From Lamellibrachia columna (taxonomy: Eukaryota; Annelida; Polychaeta; Sabellida; Siboglinidae), in NCBI GenBank assembly GCA_963662155.1, contig OY759274.1, positions 23,576,122 through 23,640,121 on the forward strand: a stretch of 64,000 bases of DNA. The letters are read 5' to 3'. Both the position numbers and the translations under genes were made by a program. Each line of letters starts with the position of its first letter. The stretch's first letter is position 1. The notes under the pieces were generated by a model. That model worked only from the letters and a program-made list of their open reading frames with translations, did not search any database and was not told the DNA's origin. Below, piece by piece: positions 1 to 12,133 of the stretch.

Positions 1-1500
1 CTTCATTAATCCCTCAAAACCATCTAACGCTTCTGTCGTGGTAAGCTCAAGGAAGATGTTGAATACTGCTAACATTAGCTCCCAAACTTGCTTGACCGCT
101 GAAATCACACATACACGCACAAGCACATAAGAAGCAACACAGGAGAATACAGAAAAAATCCCCCCCGGACTTCAAAACCATTTGGACCATCCTGGAAGCA
201 CAATTGGGTGAGGCTAAGGACACCTCCAAATTCAAGAAACTGCTGGATCGTTCCAGATGCTCATAGAGTAGTTCACCAACCATTGGCGCGATACCCAGTC
301 GGGGTTTACCGCTTAAGAAACAGAAACAATCCGTCCTGCCAAACACTGTCAAAGGCGGACATGTTTGGCGTAGTCACCGTGCATACTGGCGTGATGTGTC
401 CGAAGGATTTTTGCCAGTATTCACACAGACACAATTAATCATCCGATCGTAGCTAACCGCACACGCGACTTACTGGACGGTTATGGCTGCGTTGTTAGAT
501 TTGGCGATAAATCCCCGTTTGTAGTTATTTTTATGTATATGGGTTCACTACAGAATCACAGTGCGTTGAAGCCATTATTTGTGCTCTACCAACAGCTGAC
601 GTATGGTCTGACGTCTGCATGGTTAGTAGGTTTACCACTGAGGCCCTGATTGTTGAATGTACGTACACGGAGGGTAAGAAACGTAGACACGCACTCGAGA
701 TGTGGGTATGGCGCAGAATGCCCCTACAGCAAAGTAGTCCACGTCTTGTCATGTGCAGTCAGTGCCTTGATGAGGCCGTTGGCGGTTTTTGGAATTTGTC
801 TTGCCATTTCTAGTCCACCATTTGTCCAGTGTCCAATGCTTGAAGTCGTCAATCGGTCCCATTTTTCGTATACCTCTTCGGCTGTTTTTCCTGGTAGTTT
901 TTCTTCTATGCCGATAAGTACAATACTCTCTGGTCTTTTCTCCAATGGCCTTACCTGGCTAGCTTTTTTCTCTTAATGAAACATTGACCTTCCCCTTCCG
1001 TAACCCTTACACTTTAAAAAAGGAGAAGCAGTAGATTGGCAAACGTCTTCCCTCTGTGTTTGATGAGTCGGACCCTGGTCGTGTAACGTCCCATTATTAA
1101 CGATACAAATGACGTGCTTCGAATTAGCCGGAAACATGGTGGCAAACGCTGATACCTTATTAATTCCGTTCGTCCGGCGTTGCTGAAGCAATATCCTCTG
1201 TTTTGTCACACGGTGGACGTCCGCCCACAGCTGCGTCACACTGGTCAGTAAACTCTTCCCGACGGAAACTACGTCAGTCGACATAAACACCGTCCAGTCA
1301 ACGCCTTTGTCTAAAATAGCCACAGATGTGACGTATCTTTTGTCATTTCCCGCAGTATTTAAACCTACAAAGGTCGTTTTTATCTGGAAATCATGTTATA
1401 TTGTATATATGTTAACATTGTGTCCGCCCAAATGTGTTTTAATGAACCACAACGTTGCTATGCTATAAAGTAGCCAGTGTATATGTTTATCTGTTCCATC
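1..1500. other. Unresolved region with decayed open frames, minus strand
   Basis: No recognised gene. Two minus-strand open frames lie head to tail (973-1323 and 724-945) and read almost continuously across one stop (...GRGRSMFH stop EKKASQVRPLEKRPESIVL...). The second contains LPGKTAEEVYEKWD and GLEMARQIPKTANGL, which look like real protein sequence, not random translation. Neither frame begins with ATG. The first has a few Cys and His residues but no clear zinc-knuckle spacing. I infer a broken mobile-element or host-gene remnant and cannot name the family. Confidence 0.25.
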
Positions 1501-1523
1501 ATATCTTCGTCAGTATCGCATGT

Positions 1524-1600
1524 GTGTGGCTGAACACGTGTATGTGGCTGAACACGTGTATGTGGCTGAACACGTGTATGTGGCTGAACACGTGTATGCG
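1524..1600. repeat. 18-bp minisatellite, about 4 copies
   Basis: The unit TGTGGCTGAACACGTGTA is repeated in direct tandem with almost no divergence. Eighteen is a multiple of three, so it gives a spurious HTRVQP repeat on the minus strand. Each unit contains the palindrome CACGTG (E-box-like), which is a consequence of the unit and not evidence of regulation. Confidence 0.85.
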
Positions 1601-2044
1601 TGCCCTGGGCCCACGGGGGTGGTTCGTACATTAAACAAATTCTAGATATTTTCCCGGGTGGTGGAGATCTTACGAAGGAACGTGTGTGGACGTTGGCGTA
1701 CATTACGTAACTCGGAACAATAATATTTCGTAGTTACGTATAATTTCTCGCAACAAATAGCGTCTGTATTACAGTTGTTCCGAGTTATGTGATCCACGTC
1801 AAATGTCAACATAAGTTCCTTCGTACGGTACGAATGCTTCGTGAAACCGGCAGCGGTACTTGGTTTTGGGGGCATGAAGTTGTATAATTGCCATAACCAT
1901 TGCCCTAGCAACACACGACTGGATAGTACAAGAAGCAATAAGCTCTTGCTCGTTATCTGTTTATGAACATCGACCTTTACGTTGAGTTCCTTTTAATGTA
2001 TGCTTATTATTGATGCCTAGCGTTGTCAAACCGCATACAATAAA

Positions 2045-2165
2045 GCGTTTTCCCAATTACAGTCTTCCAATTCTGGAATCAGCTTAGTTGCTTTTCTTTG
2101 TATTCTGCTTAGCCTGTATTTGTCATTGTCCCCATGAGTGTATGCAATATTATAGATACCGGAAC
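2045..2165 (-). mobile_element. CR1-like LINE fragment (RT C-terminal part)
   Basis: On the minus strand this reads DKYRLSRIQRKATKLIPELED. It aligns with the ERIQRRATKMIPELRDLSYEE segment of the nearly intact LINE at 59571-63383. Only about 120 bp remain. It abuts the 3' end of a different LINE fragment at 2166, suggesting one element inserted beside or into the other. Confidence 0.7.
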
Positions 2166-3430
2166 TGGAACTGGAATTTCTTTATTAGACCGAAATAAAT
2201 ACATATTACGACTTTTTCTTGAACATAAAAAAACTGTCAGAAGGCTCTCACTAAGACTAAGAAGAATATGCCGCTAGCGTTATAGCCACCTACAATGGTT
2301 GTTTCCCTTTGCATACATTGCTTTCTACATGTTTTATATCATTGTCAAAGTTTATTGTCACAGACTCACAGTCTATCGGAAGACAGGACATAGTGATCAT
2401 TTGTAGCCTAAGTACATATGTAGCAGTTGCGTTTGTGCATGAAGTTTTGTAAAGTGTAGGTATTGCTTGGTGTATGTAGAAAAACCGGAAAGAACATCCG
2501 TATAAATTTTATTCAGAACGCATGGTGGCCTTTTTCAGTAAAGCTGGCAAGTGTTATCTAATACATTTTCTGGCACTCGAGGTATGACTGTATGGGATAG
2601 CGATTTGATAACATTGCCTTGTGGGAATATCATGATAAGCAGCATTTTACAAAAATAGTGGTTGTAAAAATATAGGAAAGCGTTTATACACGAATTCATG
2701 GAAAAAATTTCAAACATTGACAAGTGAAAATGTCGTCAATTATGAGTTGAGGGATATCATTATAGGTTGCGTGTGTGAGTTGTATTTACTACGGGACATT
2801 ATTCTGATTGTCCTTTTTTGAAGTTTGGATAATCTACTCGTATCAAAACCCCACGATAAAACACTATAGTTGAAGTGTGGCACGATTAAAGAATTATACA
2901 GTCTTTAATGTGTATCCTGGTAGGAAGTGCTATAGTTTATTCATGACTCCCAAAGTTCGTGATATTTTATTTGATATTCTGTCAATGTGTGAAGTCCAGT
3001 TTAATGTTTCTTGAATAATAGTGCCTAATATTTGAATTTGCGTACACACTGTATGGGTTGACCGTCTATTTGTACTGTACACACTGTATGGGTTGATGGT
3101 CTATTTGTACCGTACATACTCTATGGGTTGACAGTCCATTTGTACCGTTAATTTTATATCTGAAATACTACGCTGTGAAAAATGGACCAACGTGTATTTT
3201 GTTTTACTTGTGTTTAGGGAAAGTTTGTTTACAGATAACCATTCACTGATATAGTTCAGTTCAGTGTTAATGTCATCGCTGGTAGTATTATAGTCTTGCA
3301 CATTACTATTAGTATTGCATTTGAAAGAACAGCGTGGTTCGACAAAAGTGGTATCATCAGCATATAGTATCGCCTTGAATTTATTGCTAGCAAGATGAAT
3401 ATAATTTATAGAGAGAGTAAATTATAGGGG
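2166..3430 (-). mobile_element. Degenerate L2/CR1-type LINE fragment with RT motifs
   Basis: Read on the minus strand, the fragment shows the RT catalytic box LYADDTTF near 3390. It is followed by the typical downstream segment INTELNYISEWLSVNKLSLN with SKTKYTLVHF (about 3180-3290). Near 2850-3000 it reads NWTSHIDRISNKISRTLGVMNKL and ends in a tail (TTCCAGTTCCAG) near 2165. Several stops and frameshifts interrupt it. A short tandem duplication of roughly 40 bp lies at 3040-3145. It is 5'-truncated and non-functional. The clade assignment is by motif style only. Confidence 0.75.
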
Positions 3431-5460
3431 ACCAACCATCCATACTCTCAGCGTTCCCTTTATTACCACTTCGAATGTGGTCAAGACTAGTGCATCGTCA
3501 GAGTCCTCAACATACAGTGCATAGCAGTCGTTTATTGCCCTAAAGACCAACACTCCGCCGTTGTGGCGCTTCTGTTGCAGAAGAGGCGTCGGAATGTCTG
3601 CCGTCTTCATAACGCTATCTACACCAGCGAACTCACGTCACACATACACGTTATATTTGCCTCTTCGTGTAGTCTGTCTGTTATGCAATCGTTTTACCCA
3701 TATTCCTCCCAAGAACTACTTCTAGCGACCAAATATGTAATAATTTCACCTGTTTTCCTCACAAAAAGCACCTCCTTGCGACCAAATGTGCAATCATTTG
3801 ATCTATTTTTCTCACAAGAGCTACCTCTATCGACCCAATGCGCAAAAATTAGACTTATTTTCATCAAAAAAATTGTCACTAACAACATCTTCCACCAACA
3901 GTGCATCCCAAGTTGCATGTTCATAATGACTGAATATGTCAACATTTTGCATACTACTGCCAACTGGCCTTCTGGGCTCATGGACGTCACCTAGGAATAT
4001 GCGGTATAGGGGACGTTAGCTGGTGTGTGTGCATTACACTCTGTCAGGCAGTAGATGGATGCTACAACGTGTCGTGTGCCCTGTTCGACGATCGACGAGA
4101 CGGTCAGTGCCCCACTACTCACATGCGCCAACACACACTTTAATTAAAAATGACTAAAGCGAACAATTGTAAAAAATTAAGTCCGAAAATCCTCGAAAAA
4201 GGAAGAAGTCGAGCAATTCTCGAAAAATTACTGGAGCCAAACATTCTCGAAAATAAAAAGGCCACACATTTTACTTAGCATGACTTAGTCCAACTCGTCT
4301 GCGCATCATCACAAACATGTTATGCTCGAAAAACAAAAGGAAGAAGGAACTGTGCGGCGGCCATCTTTTCGACGGCTCAATTCCGGATGGCCATGACACT
4401 TCCGGGTGGGACAGATGAGTGCGGCCATGACAGCCACGCGATTTCCGGTATGACGTAAATTCCATACGACATATGACGTCACCTAACGGATACGAAATTA
4501 ATCAGTTAGGGTTAGGGTGGCGCTCTCTGGTGGAAACACTAATTAGGTTTACAAGGGTTTACAAAATATATTGCAGTTTTCTGAGGACAAATTTGATAAA
4601 TGGTTTCGTTTCATGTAATACCTTACATCAATATAGTTAGATCATCCCTCCCTCAGCAACCTATAACAAATTATATTGAATACAGGAATCTACATAAATG
4701 TATAGAAAAGAGCATTGAATGATTCTGTATAAAAAAAACTGTAGAATGCTACAGATTCTATAGAAATAGTTTATGTCTACTTCAGTTTTCTATAGATTTG
4801 TATATAATTTTAGAGAATTCTACAGAGAATAGTAGAATATTGAAAATATGGAAACTACAAATTATATAGCTATGTCCGCGAAAAGGCGACAGAATATTCT
4901 ACAAAATATTCTATAAAAATTCTATATTTTTAAGGGCTTCGCTGATTGGATTAACAATTTGGATCGGCTATTATGTAACTGACAAAGGAAAACACACGCC
5001 AAACGTGGTGCTTTGTTGTTTAAAATTATCTTTAATCTAGGCATGTGTCTCGTTTCAGGGTGTCAATGTATGTGAGTGCAGGTTTCCAAGGTTTCCTAAA
5101 TCCATGTTTGTTCAGCGCTTTCTGTAATCTTAGCAGCACATCTACGACTGCCACGTGGGCCCATATGTGTTTCAATCAACTGTAGGTGACAACTAGCAAT
5201 GTCGTTGTCACTGGTAACCGTATCGACGCCTAATTACGCCTTCCATTGAATTGCACATAAGCTGATGTTTCCGTTTCCTTCTGTTTTATGTAAATGTATT
5301 GTGTTGCCTATTGTCGGTGGACGAGGCGATTGTCAGGTGTCAACAGTACCTGTTTCGGGCGGGAAATGCCACTTTTTAATATTGTTCCGCTTGTTCGTTT
5401 TTTGACGAAATGTCCCGCTTTTTGTAATTTTCAAAAAAACAGAAAAAAATCAATGTAGAA
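3431..5460. other. No recognised gene; AT-rich tract at 4690-4930
   Basis: No supportable gene. The stretch 4690-4930 repeats short palindromic motifs of the kind ATTCTATA / TCTATAGAA many times and may be an old MITE or simple-sequence decay product. Terminal repeats could not be delimited. A 12-bp TTAGGGTTAGGG at about 4505 is too short to be an interstitial telomere array. Confidence 0.5.
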
Positions 5461-5461
5461 T

Positions 5462-5760
5462 CAAGTCGTGATCACGTGGAGAGAATGGAGGATGAAAGAT
5501 TGAGGAAGAAAGCGGATGCGCTTAGAGTGGGGGTAGACGGAGAAGAGGAAGACCGATGCTGAGATGGGATGACTGCGCTAAGAGAGATTTGGCGGGAAGC
5601 GGATGGGAAGGTATTGGAGATCGAGAGCGAGGGAAAAGGAGGTTGGAGATGGAAGTGGAACGGGATCAGTGACGAAGACGAAGGAACACAAAAATGAACG
5701 ACCGGTATCGGTGCCAGCCTCCAGGATTTCAAGGATAAAGATTAGAGGAATATCCGACAA
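5462..5760 (+). mobile_element. RTE-like LINE 3' end (family A)
   Basis: The plus strand reads VERMEDERLRKKADALRV, then a broken version of the basic GRRRRGRxxLRWEDSVKRDL segment typical of the C-terminus of RTE-like endonuclease-reverse transcriptase proteins. It then carries the 3' UTR sequence ACGACCGGTATCGGTGCCAG. The same coding tail and UTR recur at 15425-15800, so the two are copies of one family. Frameshifted and 5'-truncated. Confidence 0.7.
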
Positions 5761-5934
5761 TATGTATCGTAGTGAATCGTTAAGGAGATATTAATATGGA
5801 AATGGGAGCAAACTGGCCAATGTAGCTTTCGTTCTAGTTATTCGTATGTTTTTCACGACGCGCTCGTTGCATTTATTGATTATCTTTTTCGCATGTTGAA
5901 AATATCCGTGGTAGATGTTTACGATCATAGTTGG

Positions 5935-6180
5935 CCTCTACAATAACGCGCCCCATACAAATATTGGGTTACCCAATAACGCGCCCCATACAAATAGTGG
6001 TTTAGTAACCAACAACACTGTGGTTAACCAACAACACTGTGGTTAACCAACAACACTGTGGATAACCAACAACACTGTGGTTAACCAACAACACTGTGGA
6101 TAACCAACAATACTGTGGTTAACCAGCAACACTGTGGTTAACCAACAACACTGTGGTTACCCAACAACACTGTGGTTAAT
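5935..6180. repeat. Two adjacent minisatellites (36 bp x2; 19 bp x9)
   Basis: From 5940 to 6000 the segment CAATAACGCGCCCCATACAA occurs twice. From about 6003 to 6180 the 19-bp unit ACCAACAACACTGTGGTTA is repeated about nine times, with occasional GGATAACC and GGTTACCC variants. No coding potential is visible. Confidence 0.9.
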
Positions 6181-6961
6181 ATTATCTGAAAGTACGATTT
6201 TCCCACAATGCCAAGTAGGGCGCTACATTATCAATGCTACCTTTCGGTAGCCAGATGCTGTATTCAAGAACCGAGTGACGTAGTTTACTTCAGTGTAAGA
6301 AATGTTTTTTTCCGTTTTACATGTACACAATATCGTTTTATCACATCAAAAACACTGATCTATATTTAAAAAGCTTTGGGGGTTTCCAGGAAAACCTGGT
6401 ATTTCGCGCTGTATGTGTTTAGTTTATCTGAGTTTACTAAGTGACATACGTGGTGCACATTAACACAGCGAGAATAAAAAACATTTTGATTATTCTAAAC
6501 GGCTGATTATGTTATCCGTGATTTTGTTAATCGGAGTCCACAGTATATATCTGAGTCACTGGAGGTCATGACCAAACAACCTTCTAAAACGCTATTGCTA
6601 CGCAGATCCAATATTCTCGTAAGCAATGTCGTTTAGGCAAAGTGTCTGTAAACTACGTTAGGAGCAAGTGGTGATCGTTGATTTCTTCTACGGGATTTCC
6701 CACAGGATTTTACGTTCTTGAAGGTGACGAGCAAGAAGACGAGCCGAATGACAGGCTTGACGTCTCGTGAAAAACGTACGCGTACCAAATCCGGGTCAGT
6801 TCCCGCGCGAATGAACACGGCGAATTATTCGCACACATTACTGGGCGATTGCGGAAACAATTACTTGACATCGCTTCCGAATCATTTGGCATTACCGTTA
6901 ACCATTTATCGTTGCTCGATGCGCGATAGCACAGACATGAGGAGGTGTGAGAGGAACCAAC

Positions 6962-7122
6962 ACATGCACACACGAGCACACGCGCACGGACTCACGCGCA
7001 CTCCACGTGCATACGAACAGGCGAACGCTCACGCGCACGCGCACGCGCACGCGCACGCACACACGCACGCACACACGCACGCACGAACGAACGAACACAC
7101 ACACACACACACACACACACAT
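6962..7122. repeat. (AC)n/(GCAC)n compound microsatellite
   Basis: Alternating CACGCG, ACGC and CA tracts, with a GAAC interruption and a terminal (AC)n run. Open frames here (His/Thr/Ala-rich on plus, Val/Cys/Arg-rich on minus) are artefacts of the repeat. Confidence 0.95.
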
Positions 7123-7384
7123 ATGACCATCCTGGTTATTTACAATTCCTCTCTATTAATCGACATAGTTCTTTGACATTTTAAAATAGTTGGAATTGTC
7201 CGACAACTGGGCGTACAGTGTAGCGTGGTGGGTGATATTTTTAGTACATAACACGACAGAATACGGTGCCCACTATTGGCGGTTGTCGTGAGTGTGCGAT
7301 CGATATTCTGTTTCAACTGTTGGGCAGGCGATCTGACTGTACGACCTCACATGTGGCAGTTGACTTGACAGTCAACTTTAACAT

Positions 7385-7770
7385 CTGACCCGACTGTTTA
7401 CGATACTTTCCTTAACAGCGGAAATGACTATTTACGATACTCTATTTAACAGCCGGTATGACTGTTTACGATGCTTTCTTTAACAGCCGACGTGACTGTG
7501 TACGATACTCTCTTTAACAGCTGACGTGACTGTGTACGATACTCTCTTTAACAATCAACATGACTGTGTACGATACTCTCTTTACCAGCCGACTTTACTG
7601 TGTACGATACTCTCTTTAACAATCGACATGACTGTGTACGATACTTTCTTTAATCGCCGACGTGACTGTGGACGATTCTCTCTTTAACAATCGACGTGAC
7701 TGTGGACGATACTTTCTTTAACAACCGACACGACTGTTTACGGTACGCTCTTCAACAGCTTCCTTGAGAA
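7385..7770. repeat. About 34-bp minisatellite, about 11 copies
   Basis: Tandem copies of a unit containing GACTGTGTACGATACTCTCT followed by TTAACAGCCGACGT. Outer copies are more diverged (GTTTACG instead of GTGTACG) and central copies more alike, as expected from unequal exchange inside an array. Confidence 0.88.
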
Positions 7771-8176
7771 TGTACGGTACCCCGGTTTGGCAATAAAAAC
7801 TGCGTACTAATGTAGTCGAGTTGTATTTAACTATAGATGGTTGATTTTGCTGCATCCCGGCTAAGTGGCCAACATATTTTATTTTGTGTTTATGTGATCA
7901 AGGACTGGTCCCCACCATGTTATATGATCATATATGTCGTATCTGTTCATTTGTGATATTGTCTCATCTGGTCTTGTTCACAGGTTCTCAGGGCGCTTCA
8001 TTTCACGTGTGGCAAGTGTCAATTCGTGGCTTTAGTTCATGATCCAAGTTCAATAATATTGTTAATAACAGAAAAGAAAATATCAGCTAAACAGCTTGTT
8101 GATTTGAAATATATAAGTATGTATACTACTGTGCTGTGTGGTTTTAGTTCAACCAATATATCCCACAAGCAATCAG

Positions 8177-8232
8177 CCCTTCTTCGCATTTGACCACTGA
8201 TGACAAAACATAGTGGTCAACGTCAAAGAAGG
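8177..8232. other. Imperfect inverted repeat / hairpin
   Basis: CCTTCTTCGCATTTGACCACT is followed after about 15 nt by AGTGGTCAACGTCAAAGAAGG. The arms pair over about 20 positions with a few mismatches. It could be a small palindromic element remnant or a local transcript hairpin. No flanking duplication is apparent. Confidence 0.55.
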
Positions 8233-8429
8233 ACTTACTGCTGTTTTATATAATATATTCTTACTACTACTAAGTATATCACAGAAGCAGAATACAGTAG
8301 TTGACACGCACATATACCTGAAATGAATAGGTTGTTTGGCACATATTTGTCTATATGTGTAACTAGAAAGAACCCCAATTTGTTGGACGCTCCATAAGCC
8401 GCTAGTTTCTTTGTCCGTGTGCCATCATG

Positions 8430-8575
8430 GATTTGGATTGCAATCTCGACAAATATTGTTAAATGTCACACGTGGCCTGTTGCGTAGGACTGCAATCTGA
8501 CTAAATGTTGTTAAATGTAATCATTGGCTTGTGGCATTCCGCGGCAATCTGAGTAAATCGTAACAAATGTAATGA
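8430..8575. repeat. Degenerate tandem repeat, about 3 copies of 60-65 bp
   Basis: The pattern GCAATCTGACTAAATGTTGT followed by TAAATGTAAT recurs three times with substantial divergence (CAATCTCGACAAATATTG, CAATCTGACTAAATG, CAATCTGAGTAAATC). Confidence 0.5.
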
Positions 8576-8691
8576 CAATAATTACGTCGATTCACATTTC
8601 GATTTAGCTATAAATCAAAGTAAGCAATTCCACTATATCAGCTGCATGCTCTTGGCACTGACAAAGCAACAACAATAGAAGATACATGTTT

Positions 8692-9020
8692 GCAAGAAGA
8701 CCTGGGTCTGGATAATTACTGCAAGAAGATCTGGGCCCGGAGAATTACTGCAAGAAGACCTGGGTCTGGATAATTCCTGCAAGAAGATCTGGGTCCGGAG
8801 AAGTACTGCAAGAAGATCTGGGTCCGGATAATTACTGCACGAAGACCTGGGTCCGGAGAATTACTGCAAGAAGATCTGGGTCCGGAGAAGTACTGCAAGA
8901 AGATCTGGGTCCGGAGAATTACTGCAAGAAGATCTGGGTCCGGAGAAGTACTGCAAGAAGATCTGGGTCCGGAGAATTACTGCAAGAAGATCTGGGTCCG
9001 GAGAAGTACTGCAAGAAGAT
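8692..9020. repeat. 29-bp minisatellite, about 11 copies
   Basis: Unit TGCAAGAAGATCTGGGTCCG plus GAGAATTAC in tandem. The junction alternates between GGAGAATTACTG and GGAGAAGTACTG, giving a two-unit (58-bp) higher-order period in the distal half (8850-9010). Minus-strand open frames across it are repeat artefacts. Confidence 0.92.
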
Positions 9021-11075
9021 ATGAACGACCCGAGGGAATATATTAGGATGCAGTTCAGCTTAACGGGAAGAATAGTAAGAAGCCGGGTGACCACCTAGCG
9101 CGGATGGATATGAACTGACTTCCAGAAAGCTGTTAAGGTTTGTCCTGAAAGATGATCGAAAAGTAGAAGTTCGTGAGGAGTTTTGGAGTTGGTCTTGTGG
9201 TGCCAGAGTTGTGCGCAACTATCGCTGAAATAATCGAGCAACTCGGTTTGTTCTTCGGAATGATGCACGACCTAGCATGATGCCATGAACATGAAGATGC
9301 ATGGTGTGGCTGCTTTGATGCAGACCAATAAGCAATAGCACTAAGCAATGATGCACAGAACGAATTGCGAATTAAGGCATGCACGGTGATATAGCTCAGA
9401 CACTACCTTGCTTTCGTCACTGATAGCAGTGGAAAACGTCCTTAATTTGGAAATTGGGCATCCCGTTTCAGGGTCAGGCTACGCCCATGGCTTTAATGGG
9501 AACTACAAGGAAGAATATATTTTTATATCCAGTGAAATAACGTGCGTGCGCGACATCAGCCGTATAGCAGCAGATCCGAGAGAAGGTTCCTGAAACGAGA
9601 TGATCGCCTCACCTAGATGTCTACGAGTAGAATTATCCAAAATTGCTCGTTAGCCGATGATTGCACGCCAATTAATGAGTGCAACACCGTCACGCGTTTC
9701 ATTAACGATTCGTTAAGTTTTGAATTCGTTAATTAGCGAATTCTACAGGCCAGCCTTTCATCTCAACGCACAGTCTCCAATTCAGCCGCCTGTACACATC
9801 ATTCGCGCTCCAAGAATTGTCAGGCCTGAGGAAATGGTTGGTACTAGCATGATCGATGTTGAATTGACCGACAGCAGGACGTTCAGTGAAAGTATAAGGG
9901 AAGTAGTGGATGGCTTGAAGTTTCCCCATTTTGTGAACCCGTGTATTAGATTGTATTGCAGCGCACCATTCGGTAGCCTTTATCTAATCAAATTTTATAT
10001 TTAGATAAAGGGAATGAAAAATAATGTTCCCTGTCGTAACAAAGAAGCATATTTGTTCATATTGATTCTGCAGTGCCGGAATCCAACATAGCGTTAGGGG
10101 CGTACGTGTCTTTACACACGTTGCGTAGTATTGCTTCCAAACGGCAATGGTTGTTTCCTTGTTGAAATACACCAACCGTAACTAACCGTAGACGGAGAAA
10201 GTAAGCATTTAAAAAATACATCGGCAATACGTCTGGGAAGTTGGACTGTGTTTTGACTATGGCTACGGTCCTGGTCACATTTCACCGCACCTTTCGTACA
10301 GTCGCACTGCCCACGCCGGGAGTGACGTAGTACTCAGTTGTCCACTCATTTTCGGCAAACCACAATAAATTCGGTTTTATAACACGTGCGTTAGTGTCAA
10401 CAATTACTAATACTATAACGCGCTAAAACCGCTGGTGAAATGGACTTTCTTTCGCTGGAAGTGACGTCGACATGTGGTGTGCAGTAAGCTGTATAATAGG
10501 CTTCATAGTAGCACTGTTGTCAGGTATATCTTAAGCTGGACAGGCCACGCTCATTAGCAATTTCAGTAAGATGAACTGTAATATATACAGTAAGATTCTC
10601 ATAAGCTGTACCGTAGGTTGCACCGTAAGATATAAAGTATATCGTAAGATATATCGTAAAGTAAGCCAAACTTGAAAATTGCCAAAGAAAATTGCCATTC
10701 CGTTGGTAACCAAATACACTTGTCTCTGTTCTAGACCTTGGAAAGTCTCTCATAATAGCTGCTGTCTGCTAGTGATATCAAAGTGATTAGAGTTAATTAC
10801 GGTTAGATGATAGCAAGTAACATGGAGATTAACCCTAATGTCGGCTTCTTTTTCTATGAATTCCATGTTAGTAGTGGCAGAAACAGGACCTTCGGTATAC
10901 GTAGACATTTTGTTACATCTTCAGATTTATCGTCCGAAATAAATGTTTAGGTCAAGGAGGTTGACTGTAAACTGATACAGAGACAGGGATTGCTGTATTT
11001 GAGGACACTGACAATAACTCTATATTTTCGTAGGTTTGGTTTCACGAACCTTCCGTACGTAGGAACGTTTCGTGA
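9021..11075. other. No recognised gene or element
   Basis: Both strands were read for conserved protein motifs and terminal repeats and none was convincing. The open frames are short and without recognisable domains. A local GTAAGATATA-type repetition occurs at 10600-10660. Confidence 0.5.
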
Positions 11076-11079
11076 AAAC

Positions 11080-11200
11080 TGCTACTGGCCTCTCACGCTG
11101 GAGACTTGAGATCGCAACTCTTTGGCTACCGTAAGAAAGGGTGTTAACAAATTTCGCCACTCAGCTGTATAAATAAGTGCCTGGTTCTTGTAGCTGGGGA
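11080..11200 (+). mobile_element. Possible SINE body fragment
   Basis: The segment AATTTCGCCACTCAGCTGTA followed by TAAATAAGTGCCTGG resembles the body of the tRNA-derived SINE at 18949-19190 (minus strand CACTCAGCTGTATAAATGAG). The tRNA-like head (box A/box B) is not recognisable, so this is a truncated or diverged copy at best. Confidence 0.5.
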
Positions 11201-11524
11201 TTAACCTATACACGACCCATAGGCCGTGATCCAGGCCCGGTGCAACCACATCGGTCAGATCGCAACTGCATCCAAACGTGCTGAAGTGTGTATACATGAC
11301 AGCCTAGTGTGGTAAACATCAGATTTGAGACCTAGATCCCGCCCAGATATATCGGTGTCGTATCCAGAGGGAATGTTAATTATCATCCGCTTGCCTCCAG
11401 GACACATTTAAGTATCGGCTCTACTGGGCTTAAAGGTTGTTTTGGCGTAATGTTCTGAAAAAGGTTGACTAGTTGAGTGAGGCGTTATAAAACCATCCGA
11501 TTCTGGTAAACCACAAGTTGTATA

Positions 11525-11714
<190 letters not shown>

Positions 11715-11719
11715 ATTAG

Positions 11720-12100
11720 CTTTGGGATAAACTGTCACTCATTTTGGTGACGTCAGATCCTAGGGGCTCCCATCTTATTTGATGGCCAAATATGTCAGGA
11801 GAAAGGAAATTATTGTTTTTTTAATTCGGTGCGTCACAGAAATTGGTACAGTGTGTTATGGCACGTTCTCAACTCTTGGAAGTGTCTACCCATAGAATTC
11901 TATCTCCTTGAGATTAGCCGATCCGCATAATCTTGGCGTTGCTACTACTATGCCTACATGCCGTTCTGGGCTGGGGATTAATTATGTGCACTTTGTGTCA
12001 GGTCGAATCTAAAAGTGTATTGATTAAACACAAACTCCGCCATTGATTTCACATACGCCATTGTAGGTGGCGCTTCTGTAGTCACACACACACGCAAGTA

Positions 12101-12133
<33 letters not shown>

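Noticed and set aside
4505..4520. Interstitial telomeric repeat TTAGGGTTAGGG
   Set aside because: Only two units; expected by chance and no flanking degenerate array.
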